Below, in pieces: positions 24,290 through 33,549 of a stretch of DNA of 64,000 nucleotides. Within the stretch, counting starts at the first letter, position 1. The number at the start of each line of letters is the position of its first letter. The notes under the pieces were generated by a model. That model was not told where the DNA came from. It saw nothing but the letters and a program-made list of their open reading frames with translations, and made no database searches. The DNA comes from Deferrisoma camini S3R1 (GTDB taxonomy: Bacteria; Desulfobacterota; Deferrisomatia; Deferrisomatales; Deferrisomataceae): NCBI RefSeq assembly GCF_000526155.1, contig NZ_JAFN01000001.1, forward strand, positions 624,501 to 688,500, given 5' to 3'. The position numbers were made by a program, and so were the translations under genes.

Positions 24290-25449
24290 GCCGTTCCGAG
24301 TGGCCCGTGGTGGAAGGGTTCGGGCCGTACGCCGCGGACTGCCGGTACTTTACCGGGTACAAACCCTGCCGGTTCCGCCGGCTGTGCGACGGATGCCCGG
24401 AGTACCGCCCCCGGGGCACCCGGATCCTGCTGATCAACCTGGACGCCATGGGCGACGTGGTGCGCACCACCGCGCTGCTCCCGGCCCTCAAACGGGTCTA
24501 TCCCCAGAGCTTCGTCTCCTGGGTCACTCTGAAAAATGCGGCCCCGATCCTGGAGCACAACCCCTACGTGGACGAGGTGCTCCTCTACGGCCCCGACACG
24601 GTCCTGGAGCTGGAGCCGCGGCGGTTCGAGCTGGTGCTCAACGTGGACAAGACCCGCCGCTCGGCAGCCCTGGCCCAGCGGGTGCAAGCGGCCGAGCGGC
24701 GGGGGTTCGGGGTGAACGAGCACGGGGCCATCGTGCCCCTGACCCCTGAGGCCGGGTATCAGTACTGGACCGGCCTGGACGATGATCTCAAGTTCCACCG
24801 CAACCGGAAGAGCGAGCAGCAGATGTTGGCCGAGACCATGGGCCTGGAGTTCCGGCGGGACCCCTACGTGCTCGTGCTGGGCCCGGAGGAGCGCTCGTTC
24901 GTGGAGCGGACGCGGCGGGCCTGGGGGCTCGGGGGCGAGGTCGTGGTCGGGCTCAACACGGGCTGCTCCACCTTGTTCCCTTACAAGAAGCTGCCGGTGG
25001 AGTACCAGGCCCGGCTGGCCGAGGAGCTCGTCGACCGGTTCCCCGGGGTCCGGGTCCTCCTGCTGGGGGGGCCCGAGGACGCGGAGCGCAACCGGGAGAT
25101 CGCCCGCCTGACGCGGGCGCCGGTGCTGGAGACCCCCTGCACCGAGGGGCTCCGACGGGGCATCCAGTACATGGACCTGGCTGACGTGGTGATCACGGGC
25201 GACTCCCTGGGCATGCACCTGGCCATCGGGCTGGGCAAGCGGGTGGTGGCCTGGTTCGGGCTTACCTGCGAGCAGGAGATCGATTTTTTCGACCGGGGCG
25301 AGGCGGTGCTGGCCCGGGTCGACTGCCGGCCGTGCTGGCGACGGGCCTGCAACCGGCCGGTCAAGTGCTACGAGCGCGTGGACATGGAGGAGCTGCTGGG
25401 GGCGGCCGGCCGCCAGATCGAGGCGGCGCACAGGGAGAAGGCGGGGTGA
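24286..25449 (+). CDS. GT9 heptosyltransferase-like protein with Cys-rich N-terminus
   Basis: 387 residues, ATGA overlap with gmhB. Residues 1-43 carry four cysteines in a C-x8-C-x5-C-x2-C pattern (Cys19, 28, 34, 37) that ordinary heptosyltransferases lack. The GT9 core then starts with ILLINLDAMGDVVRTTALLPAL (about 46). The C-terminal half has VVVGLNTGCSTLFPYKKLP and a late ITGDSLGMHLAIGLGKRVVAWFG (about 303). Three more Cys occur near the end (CRPCWRRAC), common in GT9. It transfers heptose or a related sugar from a nucleotide donor at the inner-membrane face. The cysteines could bind a metal or FeS cluster. Confidence 0.88.
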   Translation: MSRSEWPVVEGFGPYAADCRYFTGYKPCRFRRLCDGCPEYRPRGTRILLINLDAMGDVVRTTALLPALKRVYPQSFVSWVTLKNAAPILEHNPYVDEVLLYGPDTVLELEPRRFELVLNVDKTRRSAALAQRVQAAERRGFGVNEHGAIVPLTPEAGYQYWTGLDDDLKFHRNRKSEQQMLAETMGLEFRRDPYVLVLGPEERSFVERTRRAWGLGGEVVVGLNTGCSTLFPYKKLPVEYQARLAEELVDRFPGVRVLLLGGPEDAERNREIARLTRAPVLETPCTEGLRRGIQYMDLADVVITGDSLGMHLAIGLGKRVVAWFGLTCEQEIDFFDRGEAVLARVDCRPCWRRACNRPVKCYERVDMEELLGAAGRQIEAAHREKAG

Positions 25450-26012
25450 GCGAGGACATCGGTCGGGTCGACGAATCGTCGTGGTTCTACCGGACGTTCG
25501 TGAAGAAGCGGGTCACCTGGGGGTTCGTGGCCGGGGCGCTGTTCGTGCTGTTCGCCGAGCCCACCCGGCAGAGCGTGTTCTGGGGGTTCTGGATCGCGCT
25601 CCTGGGTGAGGCCATCCGGACCTGGGCCTCCGGAACCATCGTCAAGACGAAGCAGCTCACCACCCATGGGCCCTACGGCCTGGTGCGCAACCCCCTCTAC
25701 TCGGGCAGCTTCTTGATCGGGCTCGGGGTCTCGATCATGGGGGGGCGATGGTGGTTCGTGCCGCTGTTCCTCGTGGCGTTCGTGCCGGTGTACCGTGGGC
25801 TGGTGCGCAAGGAGGAACGGGTCCTGCTGGAGCGTTACGGCGATGCCTTCCGCGAGTACTGCCGACGGGTGCCCCGGTTCGTTCCCCGCCGGCTGCCCGG
25901 CCCCGGGGACCGGGCCCCCTACGACGCCCGGCGCATGTGGAGCAAGCACAAGGAGTGGCAGGCCTGGCTCGGCCTGTACGCGGTGACCCTGTATCTGCTG
26001 CTCCGGGCGTAG
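25446..26012 (+). CDS. ICMT/PEMT-family membrane methyltransferase
   Basis: 188 residues, GTGA overlap. Four or five hydrophobic segments, two near the N-terminus (about 24-60), a pair around 85-115, and one at the C-terminus. The SAM-binding signature of the isoprenylcysteine carboxyl methyltransferase/phospholipid methyltransferase family is visible: [22 protein letters not shown] (about 75) and [25 protein letters not shown] (about 120). Bacterial members methylate lipids or other membrane substrates. Its target here may be an LPS or lipid component, judging only by position. Confidence 0.87.
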   Translation: MSEDIGRVDESSWFYRTFVKKRVTWGFVAGALFVLFAEPTRQSVFWGFWIALLGEAIRTWASGTIVKTKQLTTHGPYGLVRNPLYSGSFLIGLGVSIMGGRWWFVPLFLVAFVPVYRGLVRKEERVLLERYGDAFREYCRRVPRFVPRRLPGPGDRAPYDARRMWSKHKEWQAWLGLYAVTLYLLLRA

Positions 26013-26059
26013 AACCGGGGTATACTCACTGCGCCTTTCCGAGGACCGAGGAGGAACCC

Positions 26060-26233
26060 ATGGCCCTACCGCAGGATCTTCTTGACATCCTGGCCTGCCC
26101 CCAGTGCAAGGGCGAGCTGGAGTACCGGGAGGCGGAGAACGCGCTGCTGTGCCACGCCTGCCGCCTTCGGTACCGGGTGGAGGACGACATCCCGGTCATG
26201 CTGATCGACGAAGCCACCCCCCTGGAAGACTAG
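26060..26233 (+). CDS. Trm112-family zinc-ribbon-like protein
   Basis: 57 residues, ATG with GAGGAGG upstream. The full protein is a Trm112p-like module: [14 protein letters not shown], then [20 protein letters not shown]. Four Cys in two CxxC pairs suggest a zinc site. In bacteria such proteins often sit beside lpxK or LPS methyltransferase genes; in eukaryotes Trm112 activates methyltransferases. The methyltransferase gene just upstream is a possible partner. A -10-like TATACT (26021-26026) suggests an extra promoter. Confidence 0.9.
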   Translation: MALPQDLLDILACPQCKGELEYREAENALLCHACRLRYRVEDDIPVMLIDEATPLED

Positions 26234-26275
26234 CCCCAGCGCCGGTCCACCCCCACCACGCCCCCCGGAACCGCC

Positions 26276-27118
26276 ATGCCCCGAGCCCGCCGGCCCGTGC
26301 CCCGGCTCTCCGCCACCGTGATCTGCCTGAACGAGGCCGAGAAGATCCGCGGCTGCCTGGAGAGCGTGCGGTTCTGCGACGAGGTGGTGGTGGTGGACTC
26401 GGGCAGCACCGACGGCACCGTGGAGATCGCCCGGCAGCTGGCGGACGTGGTGATCGAACGGGACTGGCCGGGGTACGTGGCCCAGCAGAACTTCGCCAAG
26501 GATCAGGCCCGGGGAGAGTGGGTCCTGTCGATCGACGCGGACGAACGGGTCACGCCGGCGTTGGCCCGGGAGATCCAGCAGGTCCTCGCGCGCGAGCCGG
26601 CCGAGGACGGGTTCCGGATCACCCGGCACGTGCACTACCTGGGCCGGTGGATCGACCACTCCGGATGGTATCCGGAGCCCAGGGTGCGGCTGTTCCGGCG
26701 GAAGAAGGGGCGGTGGGAGGGGGTGGACCCCCACTACGACGTGGTGGTCCCGGGCGGGGTCGGACGTCTGGGCGGCGAGATCGTCCACTACACCTACGAC
26801 GACATGGCCGACCATGTCCATACCCTGAACCGGTTCAGCTCGATCCTGGCCCAAGAGCATCACCGGCGCGGTCGCCGGTTCTCGTGGGGGAGCCTGCTAC
26901 TTCGTCCCCCTCTGGAGTTCCTGAAGAAGTACGTGCTCAAGAGGGGGTTCCTGGACGGCCCCCAGGGGTTCTACGTGGCATCGCTCTCGGCGTTCTACGT
27001 GTTCCTGAAGCTCGCCAAGCTCTGGGAGCTCGAGCGGGTGGGGCCGGAACGACCCTGGCACCGGGAGGGGGCCGGGAGCGGGTCCCGTCCCCCCCTTCGC
27101 CGCGATCCGGGCCCGTGA
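26276..27118 (+). CDS. GT2 family glycosyltransferase (WaaE/KdtX-like)
   Basis: 280 residues. GT-A fold: SATVICLNEAEKIRGCLESV (about 12), VVVVDSGSTDGTVEIA and the DxD-type IDADERV (about 84). The conserved GGWYPE-type block reads SGWYPEPRVRLFRR, and HYTYDDMADHV follows, both typical of the WaaE/KdtX group, which add glucose to core heptose. Length and the C-terminal region (LEFLKKYVLKRGFLDG) also fit. Start ATG lies 42 bp after the Trm112 gene; the stop overlaps the next start (GTGA). Confidence 0.9.
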   Translation: MPRARRPVPRLSATVICLNEAEKIRGCLESVRFCDEVVVVDSGSTDGTVEIARQLADVVIERDWPGYVAQQNFAKDQARGEWVLSIDADERVTPALAREIQQVLAREPAEDGFRITRHVHYLGRWIDHSGWYPEPRVRLFRRKKGRWEGVDPHYDVVVPGGVGRLGGEIVHYTYDDMADHVHTLNRFSSILAQEHHRRGRRFSWGSLLLRPPLEFLKKYVLKRGFLDGPQGFYVASLSAFYVFLKLAKLWELERVGPERPWHREGAGSGSRPPLRRDPGP

Positions 27119-28125
27119 ACCGCGTCCTCGTCATCCAGACCGCGTTCCTGGGGGACGTGGTGCTGACCACCCCGCTGTTCCGGGCCCTGCGGAGGCGGTT
27201 TCCCGACGCGCGCCTCGACGTGCTGGTGACCCCGGCGGCCGCGCCGCTGGTCGAGGAGGACCCCCACCTGGACGAGGTGCTGCGCTACGACAAGAAGGGG
27301 GGAGAGCGGCTGGGCTCCGTGGCCCGCAGGCTCCGGGGCCGGGGGTACGACCTGATCGTGGCTCCCCACCGGTCCCACCGCACGGCCCTACTGGCCCGGT
27401 GGATCGGGGCGGTCGTGCGGGTGGGGTTCCGGGATGCCGGCCTTTGGTGGCTCTACACCCGAAGGGTGACGAGGCCGGCGGCCCTGCACGAGGTGGACCG
27501 GAACCTGGAGCTCCTGAGGGGCCTGGGGCTCCACCCGGAGCCCGAGGATCGGGTCCTCCACGTAGGGTATACGGAGCGTGAGGTCGAAGAGGTGGAGCGG
27601 GTGCTGGCAGAGGCGGGGGGGGAGGCCCACGAGCCCCTAGCCGCCTTGGCGCCGGGGTCGGTGTGGGCCACGAAACGCTGGCCGGCCGAGCGGTTCGCCG
27701 AGGTGGGGCGCGGTCTGCAGGCGCGCGGTTTGCGGGTGGTCGTGCTCGGCGGGCCCGACGACCGGGCGGTGGCCCAGGCGGTGTGTGCGGCGGTCGGGGC
27801 CGGGGCCGTGAACGCGGCCGGGAAGACGTCGCTCAAGGCCCTGGCCGCGTGGATGGACCGCGTGAGGCTTCTGGTGACCAACGACTCGGCCCCGCTCCAC
27901 GTGGCCGCGGCCCGGGGCACGCCCACGGTCGCGGTGTTCGGCGCCACCACCCTAGACCTGGGGTTCGGCCCGTTCCACGCGGCATCCCGGGTGGTGGAGG
28001 CGGAGGTGGAGTGCCGCCCGTGCGGCCTCCACGGGGGGCGCAGGTGCCGAAAGGGGCATTTCCGGTGCATGCTGGAGGTGACCCCCGAGGAGGTGCTGGC
28101 GGCGTGCCGGGAGCTGGTCCGTTGA
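27115..28125 (+). CDS. waaF: LPS heptosyltransferase II-type GT9
   Basis: 336 residues from an overlapping GTG. GT9 signatures: RVLVIQTAFLGDVVLTTPLFRAL (N-terminal), ALAPGSVWATKRWP (about 180) and VTNDSAPLHVAAARGTPTVAVFG (about 257). The ATKRWP block and the late DLGFGP are characteristic of WaaF, which adds the second heptose to the inner core. C-terminal cysteines (CRPCGLHGGRRC) are usual. It ends in an overlap with a TTG-started GT4 gene. Confidence 0.88.
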   Translation: MNRVLVIQTAFLGDVVLTTPLFRALRRRFPDARLDVLVTPAAAPLVEEDPHLDEVLRYDKKGGERLGSVARRLRGRGYDLIVAPHRSHRTALLARWIGAVVRVGFRDAGLWWLYTRRVTRPAALHEVDRNLELLRGLGLHPEPEDRVLHVGYTEREVEEVERVLAEAGGEAHEPLAALAPGSVWATKRWPAERFAEVGRGLQARGLRVVVLGGPDDRAVAQAVCAAVGAGAVNAAGKTSLKALAAWMDRVRLLVTNDSAPLHVAAARGTPTVAVFGATTLDLGFGPFHAASRVVEAEVECRPCGLHGGRRCRKGHFRCMLEVTPEEVLAACRELVR

Positions 28126-29234
28126 GACCGGCAGAGGGGCTGCGGGTGCTCCACGTGGACACCGGCAGGACGTGGCGCGGCGGCCAGCGCCAGGTGTTCC
28201 TGCTCCACCGGGGCCTGCGGGAGCGAGGGGTGGACAGCCTGCTGGTCTGCTCGGCCGGCGGGGTCCTCCACGACCGGGCCCGGGCGGCCGGGCTGCCGAC
28301 CCGGGGCATGGGGCTGCGGGGCGAATGGGACCTGGTGTCGGCCTGGCGGGTCTCCCGGCTCGCGAGGCGGTGGGGAGCCGGGGTCCTCCACGCCCACTCC
28401 TCCCACGCCCACACCCTGGCCCTGCTGGCTCGCGTGCTCGGCGCGTCGGCCCCGGTGGTGGTCACCCGGCGGGTGGACTTCGTGCCCCGGCCCCACCCGT
28501 TCAACCGGTGGAAGTACGGCCGGGCCGACCGGATCGTGGCCATCAGCCGGGCCGTGGAGGGGATCCTCCGGGAGATCGGGGTGGCCCCGGATCGGATCCG
28601 TCGCATCCCCAGCGGGGTGGAGCCCCATCCCGTGGAGCCGGGGGACGGGCAGCGGTTCCGCAGGGAGATCGGGGTGGCCCCGGACGAGATCCTGGTGGGA
28701 AACGTGGGCCACCTGGTGGACCACAAGGGGCAGCGGTACCTGGTGGACGCCGTGCCCCGGGTGGTGGAGGCCGAGCCGCGGGCCCGGTTCGTCATCGTGG
28801 GCGAGGGCGAGCTGGAGGGCGACCTCCGGGCCCAGGCGGAGCGGCTGGGGCTGGGCGACCGGCTCGTGTTCGCCGGGCTGCGCACGGACATCGGCGCGGT
28901 CCTGGACGGCCTGGACGTGTTCGTCATGTCGTCCCACCTGGAGGGCCTCGGAACCTCGGTGATCGACGCCATGCTGGCCGAAAAGCCCGTGGTCGCCGCG
29001 GCCGCCGGAGGGATCCCGGACATCCTGAGGGACGGGGTGGACGGGGTGCTCGTGCCGCCCCGGGATCCCGAGGCCCTGGCCCGGGGGATCCTCCGGGTCC
29101 TGGGGGACCCGGCCGGCGCCGCGCGAATGGCCCGGACCGGCCGGGAACGGGCGGCCTCGGAGTTCGGGGTGGACCGCATGGTGGACCGGTACGTGGCCCT
29201 GTACCGGGACCTGGCGGGGAGGGGGCCGGGGTGA
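28122..29234 (+). CDS. GT4 family glycosyltransferase
   Basis: 370 residues from a TTG overlapping the waaF stop (TTGA). GT-B fold: an N-terminal acceptor domain with DTGRTWRGGQRQVFLL and LHAHSSHAH, and a donor domain with VGNVGHLVDHKGQRYLVDA (about 190) and the EX7E motif in HLEGLGTSVIDAMLAEKPVV (about 288). The donor sugar cannot be told. It lies in the core-oligosaccharide gene run between two heptosyltransferases. Confidence 0.9.
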   Translation: MRPAEGLRVLHVDTGRTWRGGQRQVFLLHRGLRERGVDSLLVCSAGGVLHDRARAAGLPTRGMGLRGEWDLVSAWRVSRLARRWGAGVLHAHSSHAHTLALLARVLGASAPVVVTRRVDFVPRPHPFNRWKYGRADRIVAISRAVEGILREIGVAPDRIRRIPSGVEPHPVEPGDGQRFRREIGVAPDEILVGNVGHLVDHKGQRYLVDAVPRVVEAEPRARFVIVGEGELEGDLRAQAERLGLGDRLVFAGLRTDIGAVLDGLDVFVMSSHLEGLGTSVIDAMLAEKPVVAAAAGGIPDILRDGVDGVLVPPRDPEALARGILRVLGDPAGAARMARTGRERAASEFGVDRMVDRYVALYRDLAGRGPG

Positions 29235-30235
29235 GGGTCCTCTTGATCCGGCTCTCGTCCCTGGGAGACGTGGTGCTGGCCACCGCTGCCGTGGAGGCCT
29301 TGGCCGAGGACCGCCTGGACGTGGAGATCCACGTGCTCACCAAGCCGGCGTTCCGGGAGGTGTTCCGGAACCACCCGGCCGTGGCCCGGTGCTTGGAGTG
29401 GGAGCCCGGCGAGGGCCTGGCTTCGCTGGCCGACCGGGTTCGGCGGGGCGGGTACGACCGGGTGGTGGACCTCCACGGGAACCTGCGCACCCGGGCCCTG
29501 CGGGCGCTGACGCCCAGGGTGCGGTGGAGCCGGTACCGCAAGGGCAGCGTTCGGCGCAGGGTGGCCGTGTGGCTGCGAAAACCGGCCCTCCTGGACCGAA
29601 CGCACGTGGTGGACCGCTACGTCCGCGCCCTCGCCCCCCTGGGGGTGCGGCCGGTCCGGCGCCTGCCCCGGGTGTTTCCGGCCGAGGCCGATTACGGCCG
29701 GGTCGAGGCCCTCCTCCGGGCTTCGGGGTGGGCCGGCCAGCCCCTGATCGCGTTGGCGCCGGGGGCCCGGTGGGCCACCAAGGTGTGGCCGGAGACCCAC
29801 TGGATGGATCTGGTGTCCCGGATCCGCGGAGAGGGCCGGGGGTTTCCCGTGGTGATCGGCGGAGCCGGGGACCGGGACCTGGCCGCGCGCGTCCTCGCCG
29901 GAGGGCCGGGCGCGAACCTGGCCGGCGAGACCTCGATCCTCGAGACCGCGGCCGTGCTGGAGCGCTGCGAGGTCCTGGTGACCAACGACTCGGCCCCCCT
30001 TCATCTGGCCACCGCCGTGGGCACCCGGGTGGTGGCCCTGTTCGGCCCCACGGTCACCGGGTTCGGGTTCTACCCGCTAGGCCCCCTCGACCGGGTTCTC
30101 GAACGGCCCGAGCCGTGCCGGCCGTGCAGCCTGCACGGGGGGGATCGTTGTAGGCTGGGAACCCTCTCGTGCCTCGAAGGCGTGTACCCCGAGACGGTGT
30201 GCGAGGAGCTGGCGCTCGGGGAGGGGGCTCCGTGA
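29231..30235 (+). CDS. GT9 heptosyltransferase (WaaC/heptosyltransferase I-like)
   Basis: 334 residues from an overlapping GTG. Begins RVLLIRLSSLGDVVLATAAVEAL, has ALAPGARWATKVWPE (about 175) and VTNDSAPLHLATAVGTRVVALFG (about 248), and ends with the usual Cys set (CRPCSLHGGDRC). The RLSSLGD start is frequent in heptosyltransferase I, which adds the first heptose to Kdo. I cannot separate WaaC from a further WaaF-like enzyme with confidence. It overlaps genes on both sides by 4 bp. Confidence 0.87.
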   Translation: MRVLLIRLSSLGDVVLATAAVEALAEDRLDVEIHVLTKPAFREVFRNHPAVARCLEWEPGEGLASLADRVRRGGYDRVVDLHGNLRTRALRALTPRVRWSRYRKGSVRRRVAVWLRKPALLDRTHVVDRYVRALAPLGVRPVRRLPRVFPAEADYGRVEALLRASGWAGQPLIALAPGARWATKVWPETHWMDLVSRIRGEGRGFPVVIGGAGDRDLAARVLAGGPGANLAGETSILETAAVLERCEVLVTNDSAPLHLATAVGTRVVALFGPTVTGFGFYPLGPLDRVLERPEPCRPCSLHGGDRCRLGTLSCLEGVYPETVCEELALGEGAP

Positions 30236-31293
30236 AAATCGCCTTCGTCAACTCCACCCGGAAATGGGGGGGCGTGAAGTCCTGGACCCTCACGTTCGGG
30301 CGGGCCCTCGCCCAGAGGGGTCACCGGGTCCTCGCGGTGGTTCGTCGGGAGAACCCGTTCGAGGCGGCGTGCCGGAAGGCGGGGTTTCGGGTCTACCCCG
30401 TGCGGTTCGGGTTCAAGTACGATCCCGTGGCCACGGCGCGGTTGGTCCGGGTGTTCCGGCGGGAGCGGCCCGACGTGGTGGTGGTGAACATCTCGCGGGA
30501 TCTGGAGGTGGGGGCGGTGGCGGCCCGTCTCTGCGGGGTGGCGGTGGTGCGACGGGTAGGCCTGGTGGAGGATCTCCGGGGCACCGCCGAGGAGAGGTTG
30601 CAGCACCGTTGGCTCGTGAACCGGGTGGTCGTGCCGGCCCGATGGATGGCCGATGCCCTGGTGTCTGCGCATCCCTGGGTTCCCCGGGGGGCCGTGCGGG
30701 TGGTCCTGAACGGGCGGAATCTCGAGGCGTATCCACCCGCAGGGGGCTCGGGAGAGGGGGCGGTGGTGTTCGGGGTGACGAGCCAGCTGAGCCCGAGCAA
30801 GGGACACGGGGTCCTCCTCGATGCGGCAGAGCGGTTGGCCAAGGAAGGGACTCCCTTCCGGCTGAAGGTGGCCGGCACCGGAGGGCTCCGCGCAGAGCTC
30901 GAAAACGGGGTCGCGTCCCGCGGCCTGGGTGAGCGGGTGGAGTTCGTCGGGTTTCTCGGAGACGTCCGGCCGTTCTTGCAGGGGGTGGATGCGTTCGTGC
31001 TTCCGAGCCTCAAGGAGGGGCTCCCCAACGCGCTTCTGGAGGCCATGGCCACGGGCCTGCCGTGCGTGGCGTCGGACCTGCCGGGCACCCGGGAGGTGGG
31101 GGGCGATGCGGTCCTGCTGGTCCCCTCCGGGGATCCGGGGGCCCTGGCCGAGGCGATGGCCCGGGTGTCGAAGGACCCTCGGCTTCGCCGGACCCTGGGG
31201 CCGAGGGCCCGGGCGCGCGTGGGCACGGTCTTCGCTCTCGAGGGCCAGGTCTCGGTGCTGGAGCAGGTGTTGCAGGAGGTGGCCCCGCGGTGA
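30232..31293 (+). CDS. GT4 family glycosyltransferase
   Basis: 353 residues from an overlapping GTG. The N-terminal domain opens IAFVNSTRKWGGVKSWTLTFG. The donor domain has VFGVTSQLSPSKGHGVLLDA (about 180) and the EX7E motif in SLKEGLPNALLEAMATGLP (about 261). DVVVVNISRDLEVGAVA in the middle suits sugar acceptors of the inner core. The donor is unknown. It overlaps both neighbours by 4 bp. Confidence 0.9.
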   Translation: MKIAFVNSTRKWGGVKSWTLTFGRALAQRGHRVLAVVRRENPFEAACRKAGFRVYPVRFGFKYDPVATARLVRVFRRERPDVVVVNISRDLEVGAVAARLCGVAVVRRVGLVEDLRGTAEERLQHRWLVNRVVVPARWMADALVSAHPWVPRGAVRVVLNGRNLEAYPPAGGSGEGAVVFGVTSQLSPSKGHGVLLDAAERLAKEGTPFRLKVAGTGGLRAELENGVASRGLGERVEFVGFLGDVRPFLQGVDAFVLPSLKEGLPNALLEAMATGLPCVASDLPGTREVGGDAVLLVPSGDPGALAEAMARVSKDPRLRRTLGPRARARVGTVFALEGQVSVLEQVLQEVAPR

Positions 31294-32444
31294 GGCCGAT
31301 CCGGGTGGTGCGGGTGTACAAGCGGGTCGGGGGCGGCGGGGTGGCCCGGCGTCTGGTGGAGCTGCTTCCACGCCTCCGCGAGGAACTGGAGGTGCGGGTC
31401 CTGTGCTACCGGGGTCGGGGAGACCTGGCCGGGGTCCTGGAACGGGACGGGATCCCGGTGGACGTGATCCCGATGGGCTCGAAGTGGTCGCCCTGGAACG
31501 TGTGGCGGTACGTGGCCTACTTCCGGAGGATCAGACCCCACGTGGTCCACACCCACGAGTACACGGCGAACACGTTGATGATTCATGCGGCGTGGATGGC
31601 TCGGGTACCGGTTCGGATTCGGCACCTCCACAGCATGGCCCCCTGGGGGTGGAATGGACCGGTGCGAACGCGACTTCGGGTCTTGGCCGACCGACGAGCC
31701 GCCAGGCGGGCTCACCTTACCCTGGCCGTGAGCGGGGCCGTGCGACAGGTGTTTCTGGAGACGAGCGGGCTCCCGCCCTCGTCCTGCCGGGTGTTGTACA
31801 ACGGGGTGGACCTGGCCTCCTATGCCGAAGCCAGGGAAGAGGGCAAGAGGTTTCGTGCGGAGATGGGGATCCCTGCGGATGCCCCGGTGGTGGGGGTTGT
31901 AGGCCGGCTGTCACGCGGCAAAGGGCACGAGAATTTCCTTCGGTCCGCGCGGTGGATCAGCCAGGAGGTGCCAGGAACGCGGTTCCTGGTGGTGGGGGAA
32001 GGGGGAAGACGGTCGAAGCTGGAGACTCTGGCGGAAGATCTCGGTCTCCGGGATCGGGTGGTGTTCACGGGCCACCGGCAGGATGTGCCGGCGGCCCTCG
32101 GGGCCATGGACGTCTTCGTGTTTGCCGGAGAGGCCGACTCCCAAGGCCGGATCCAGGACGGGCTCCCGGGAGTCGTGATCGAAGCACTGGCCGCGGGGAC
32201 CCCAGTGGTGGCGTTCGATCTGCCGATGATGGGGGAGATCCTGGGGCCAAGCGTGCCAGGCTTCGTGGTACCACGCGGAGACGTGGACTCGCTGGCCCGG
32301 GCTGTGGTGGGTTTTCTGGATGGAAGAGGGCCTGACACTGAGGTGCGAGAGGCGGCGAGACGGGGGGTATCGCGTTTTTCCCTGGATCGATGTGTGAAAG
32401 AGACCGTTAATATTTACAAGACGTTATTGGCCACTGCCGAGTGA
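31290..32444 (+). CDS. GT4 family glycosyltransferase
   Basis: 384 residues from an overlapping GTG. GT-B fold with VRVYKRVGGGGVARRLVELL at the start, VHTHEYTANTLM in the acceptor domain, NGVDLASYAEA before the donor domain, VVGVVGRLSRGKGHENFL (about 193), and IQDGLPGVVIEALAAGTPVVAF (about 287). The end of the gene (32390 on) is more AT-rich than its neighbours, starting a patch of unlike composition that recurs in the pyruvyltransferase-like gene. The next gene starts 7 bp after the stop. Confidence 0.9.
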   Translation: MRPIRVVRVYKRVGGGGVARRLVELLPRLREELEVRVLCYRGRGDLAGVLERDGIPVDVIPMGSKWSPWNVWRYVAYFRRIRPHVVHTHEYTANTLMIHAAWMARVPVRIRHLHSMAPWGWNGPVRTRLRVLADRRAARRAHLTLAVSGAVRQVFLETSGLPPSSCRVLYNGVDLASYAEAREEGKRFRAEMGIPADAPVVGVVGRLSRGKGHENFLRSARWISQEVPGTRFLVVGEGGRRSKLETLAEDLGLRDRVVFTGHRQDVPAALGAMDVFVFAGEADSQGRIQDGLPGVVIEALAAGTPVVAFDLPMMGEILGPSVPGFVVPRGDVDSLARAVVGFLDGRGPDTEVREAARRGVSRFSLDRCVKETVNIYKTLLATAE

Positions 32445-32451
32445 GACTCCT

Positions 32452-33546
32452 TTGGAATCCAGGCTGACCATCGTCCAGGTGACGAACTCGTCAAATCAAA
32501 GCGGCGGTACCCGCCAGGCAATTCTGCTGACGCAGGGGCTCGTGGAACGGGGCCACCGAGTGGTGTTCTGTGCCCCATCGGGATCCCACGCTCTCCGTGG
32601 GGCCGGGGCCGCTGGTGCAGAGCCGCGGGCTCTCGAGTTCGGGGGACTGGCGGCGCAGTGGCGGGCCTCCCGGCAGCTTCGGAGGATCGTTAGGGAAGCC
32701 GAGGCCCAGGTGGTCCACGCTCACCACACAAAGGGCCACAACGTGGCACTTCTGGCCACGTTCGGGGGGAGGTTCCCGCCCGTGGTGGTGAACCGGGGGG
32801 TGCTGTTCCGGCCGGAGTTCCCGGTGAAGTTCCGAACCCGGCGAACCGCGGCGATCATCACGAACTCACGGAAAGTGGCCGGAGTCTTGGAAGGATGCGG
32901 CGTGGATCCGAAAAAGATCCACGTGGTGTACAACGCGCGGGTACCGGCGGACCGGGAGAGCCTGCGCCGGGCCGGCACCGCCCTCCGGGAGGAGCTCCGG
33001 CTCGGCAACGGGCCGGTGGTGGGGGCGGTGAGCAGTGCGAGGCCGGAGAAGGGCATGCAGTTCCTGGTGGAGGCCGCGCCCCAGATCCTTCGTCACCATC
33101 CCGGGGCGCAGTTCGTGTTGGTGGGGGCGGGCACGGACCGGTTCGTCCCCCGGCTCGAGCAGCTGGGGGTTCGCGATCGGTTCCGGCTGCCCGGGCATCG
33201 ATCCGACGCCGTGGCGATCATGGCGCTGTTCGACGTGTTCGTGCTCCCTTCCGTGGACATGGAGTCGTGCCCCAACGTGCTGCTCGAGGCCATGGACGTG
33301 GGGGTGCCGGTGGTCGGGTCGGACGTGGGGGGGGTGGGAGAGATCGTCGAGCACGGTCGCACGGGCCTCGTGGTCCCGAGGGGGGACCCCGGTGCCCTGG
33401 CAGACGCCGTGTGTACGATCCTGTCGCTCCCGGACAGGGGGCAGGCGATGGGCGAGGCGGGCCACCGAAAGATCTCCGAGCATTTCACCCCGCAGGACAA
33501 GTGCCAAAGGACCCTCGCGGTGTACGAGCGGGTCCTGGGGAGGTGA
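32452..33546 (+). CDS. GT4 family glycosyltransferase
   Basis: 364 residues from a TTG 7 bp after the preceding stop; no ATG or GTG gives a better start and the N-terminal strand (LTIVQVTNSSNQSGGTRQAI) begins at once. Acceptor domain VVHAHHTKGHNVALL; donor domain VVGAVSSARPEKGMQFLVEA (about 186) and the EX7E motif in VDMESCPNVLLEAMDVGVPVV (about 266). It sits in a run of overlapping core-sugar genes. The substrate is not known. Confidence 0.9.
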   Translation: MESRLTIVQVTNSSNQSGGTRQAILLTQGLVERGHRVVFCAPSGSHALRGAGAAGAEPRALEFGGLAAQWRASRQLRRIVREAEAQVVHAHHTKGHNVALLATFGGRFPPVVVNRGVLFRPEFPVKFRTRRTAAIITNSRKVAGVLEGCGVDPKKIHVVYNARVPADRESLRRAGTALREELRLGNGPVVGAVSSARPEKGMQFLVEAAPQILRHHPGAQFVLVGAGTDRFVPRLEQLGVRDRFRLPGHRSDAVAIMALFDVFVLPSVDMESCPNVLLEAMDVGVPVVGSDVGGVGEIVEHGRTGLVVPRGDPGALADAVCTILSLPDRGQAMGEAGHRKISEHFTPQDKCQRTLAVYERVLGR

Positions 33547-33549
33547 TGC

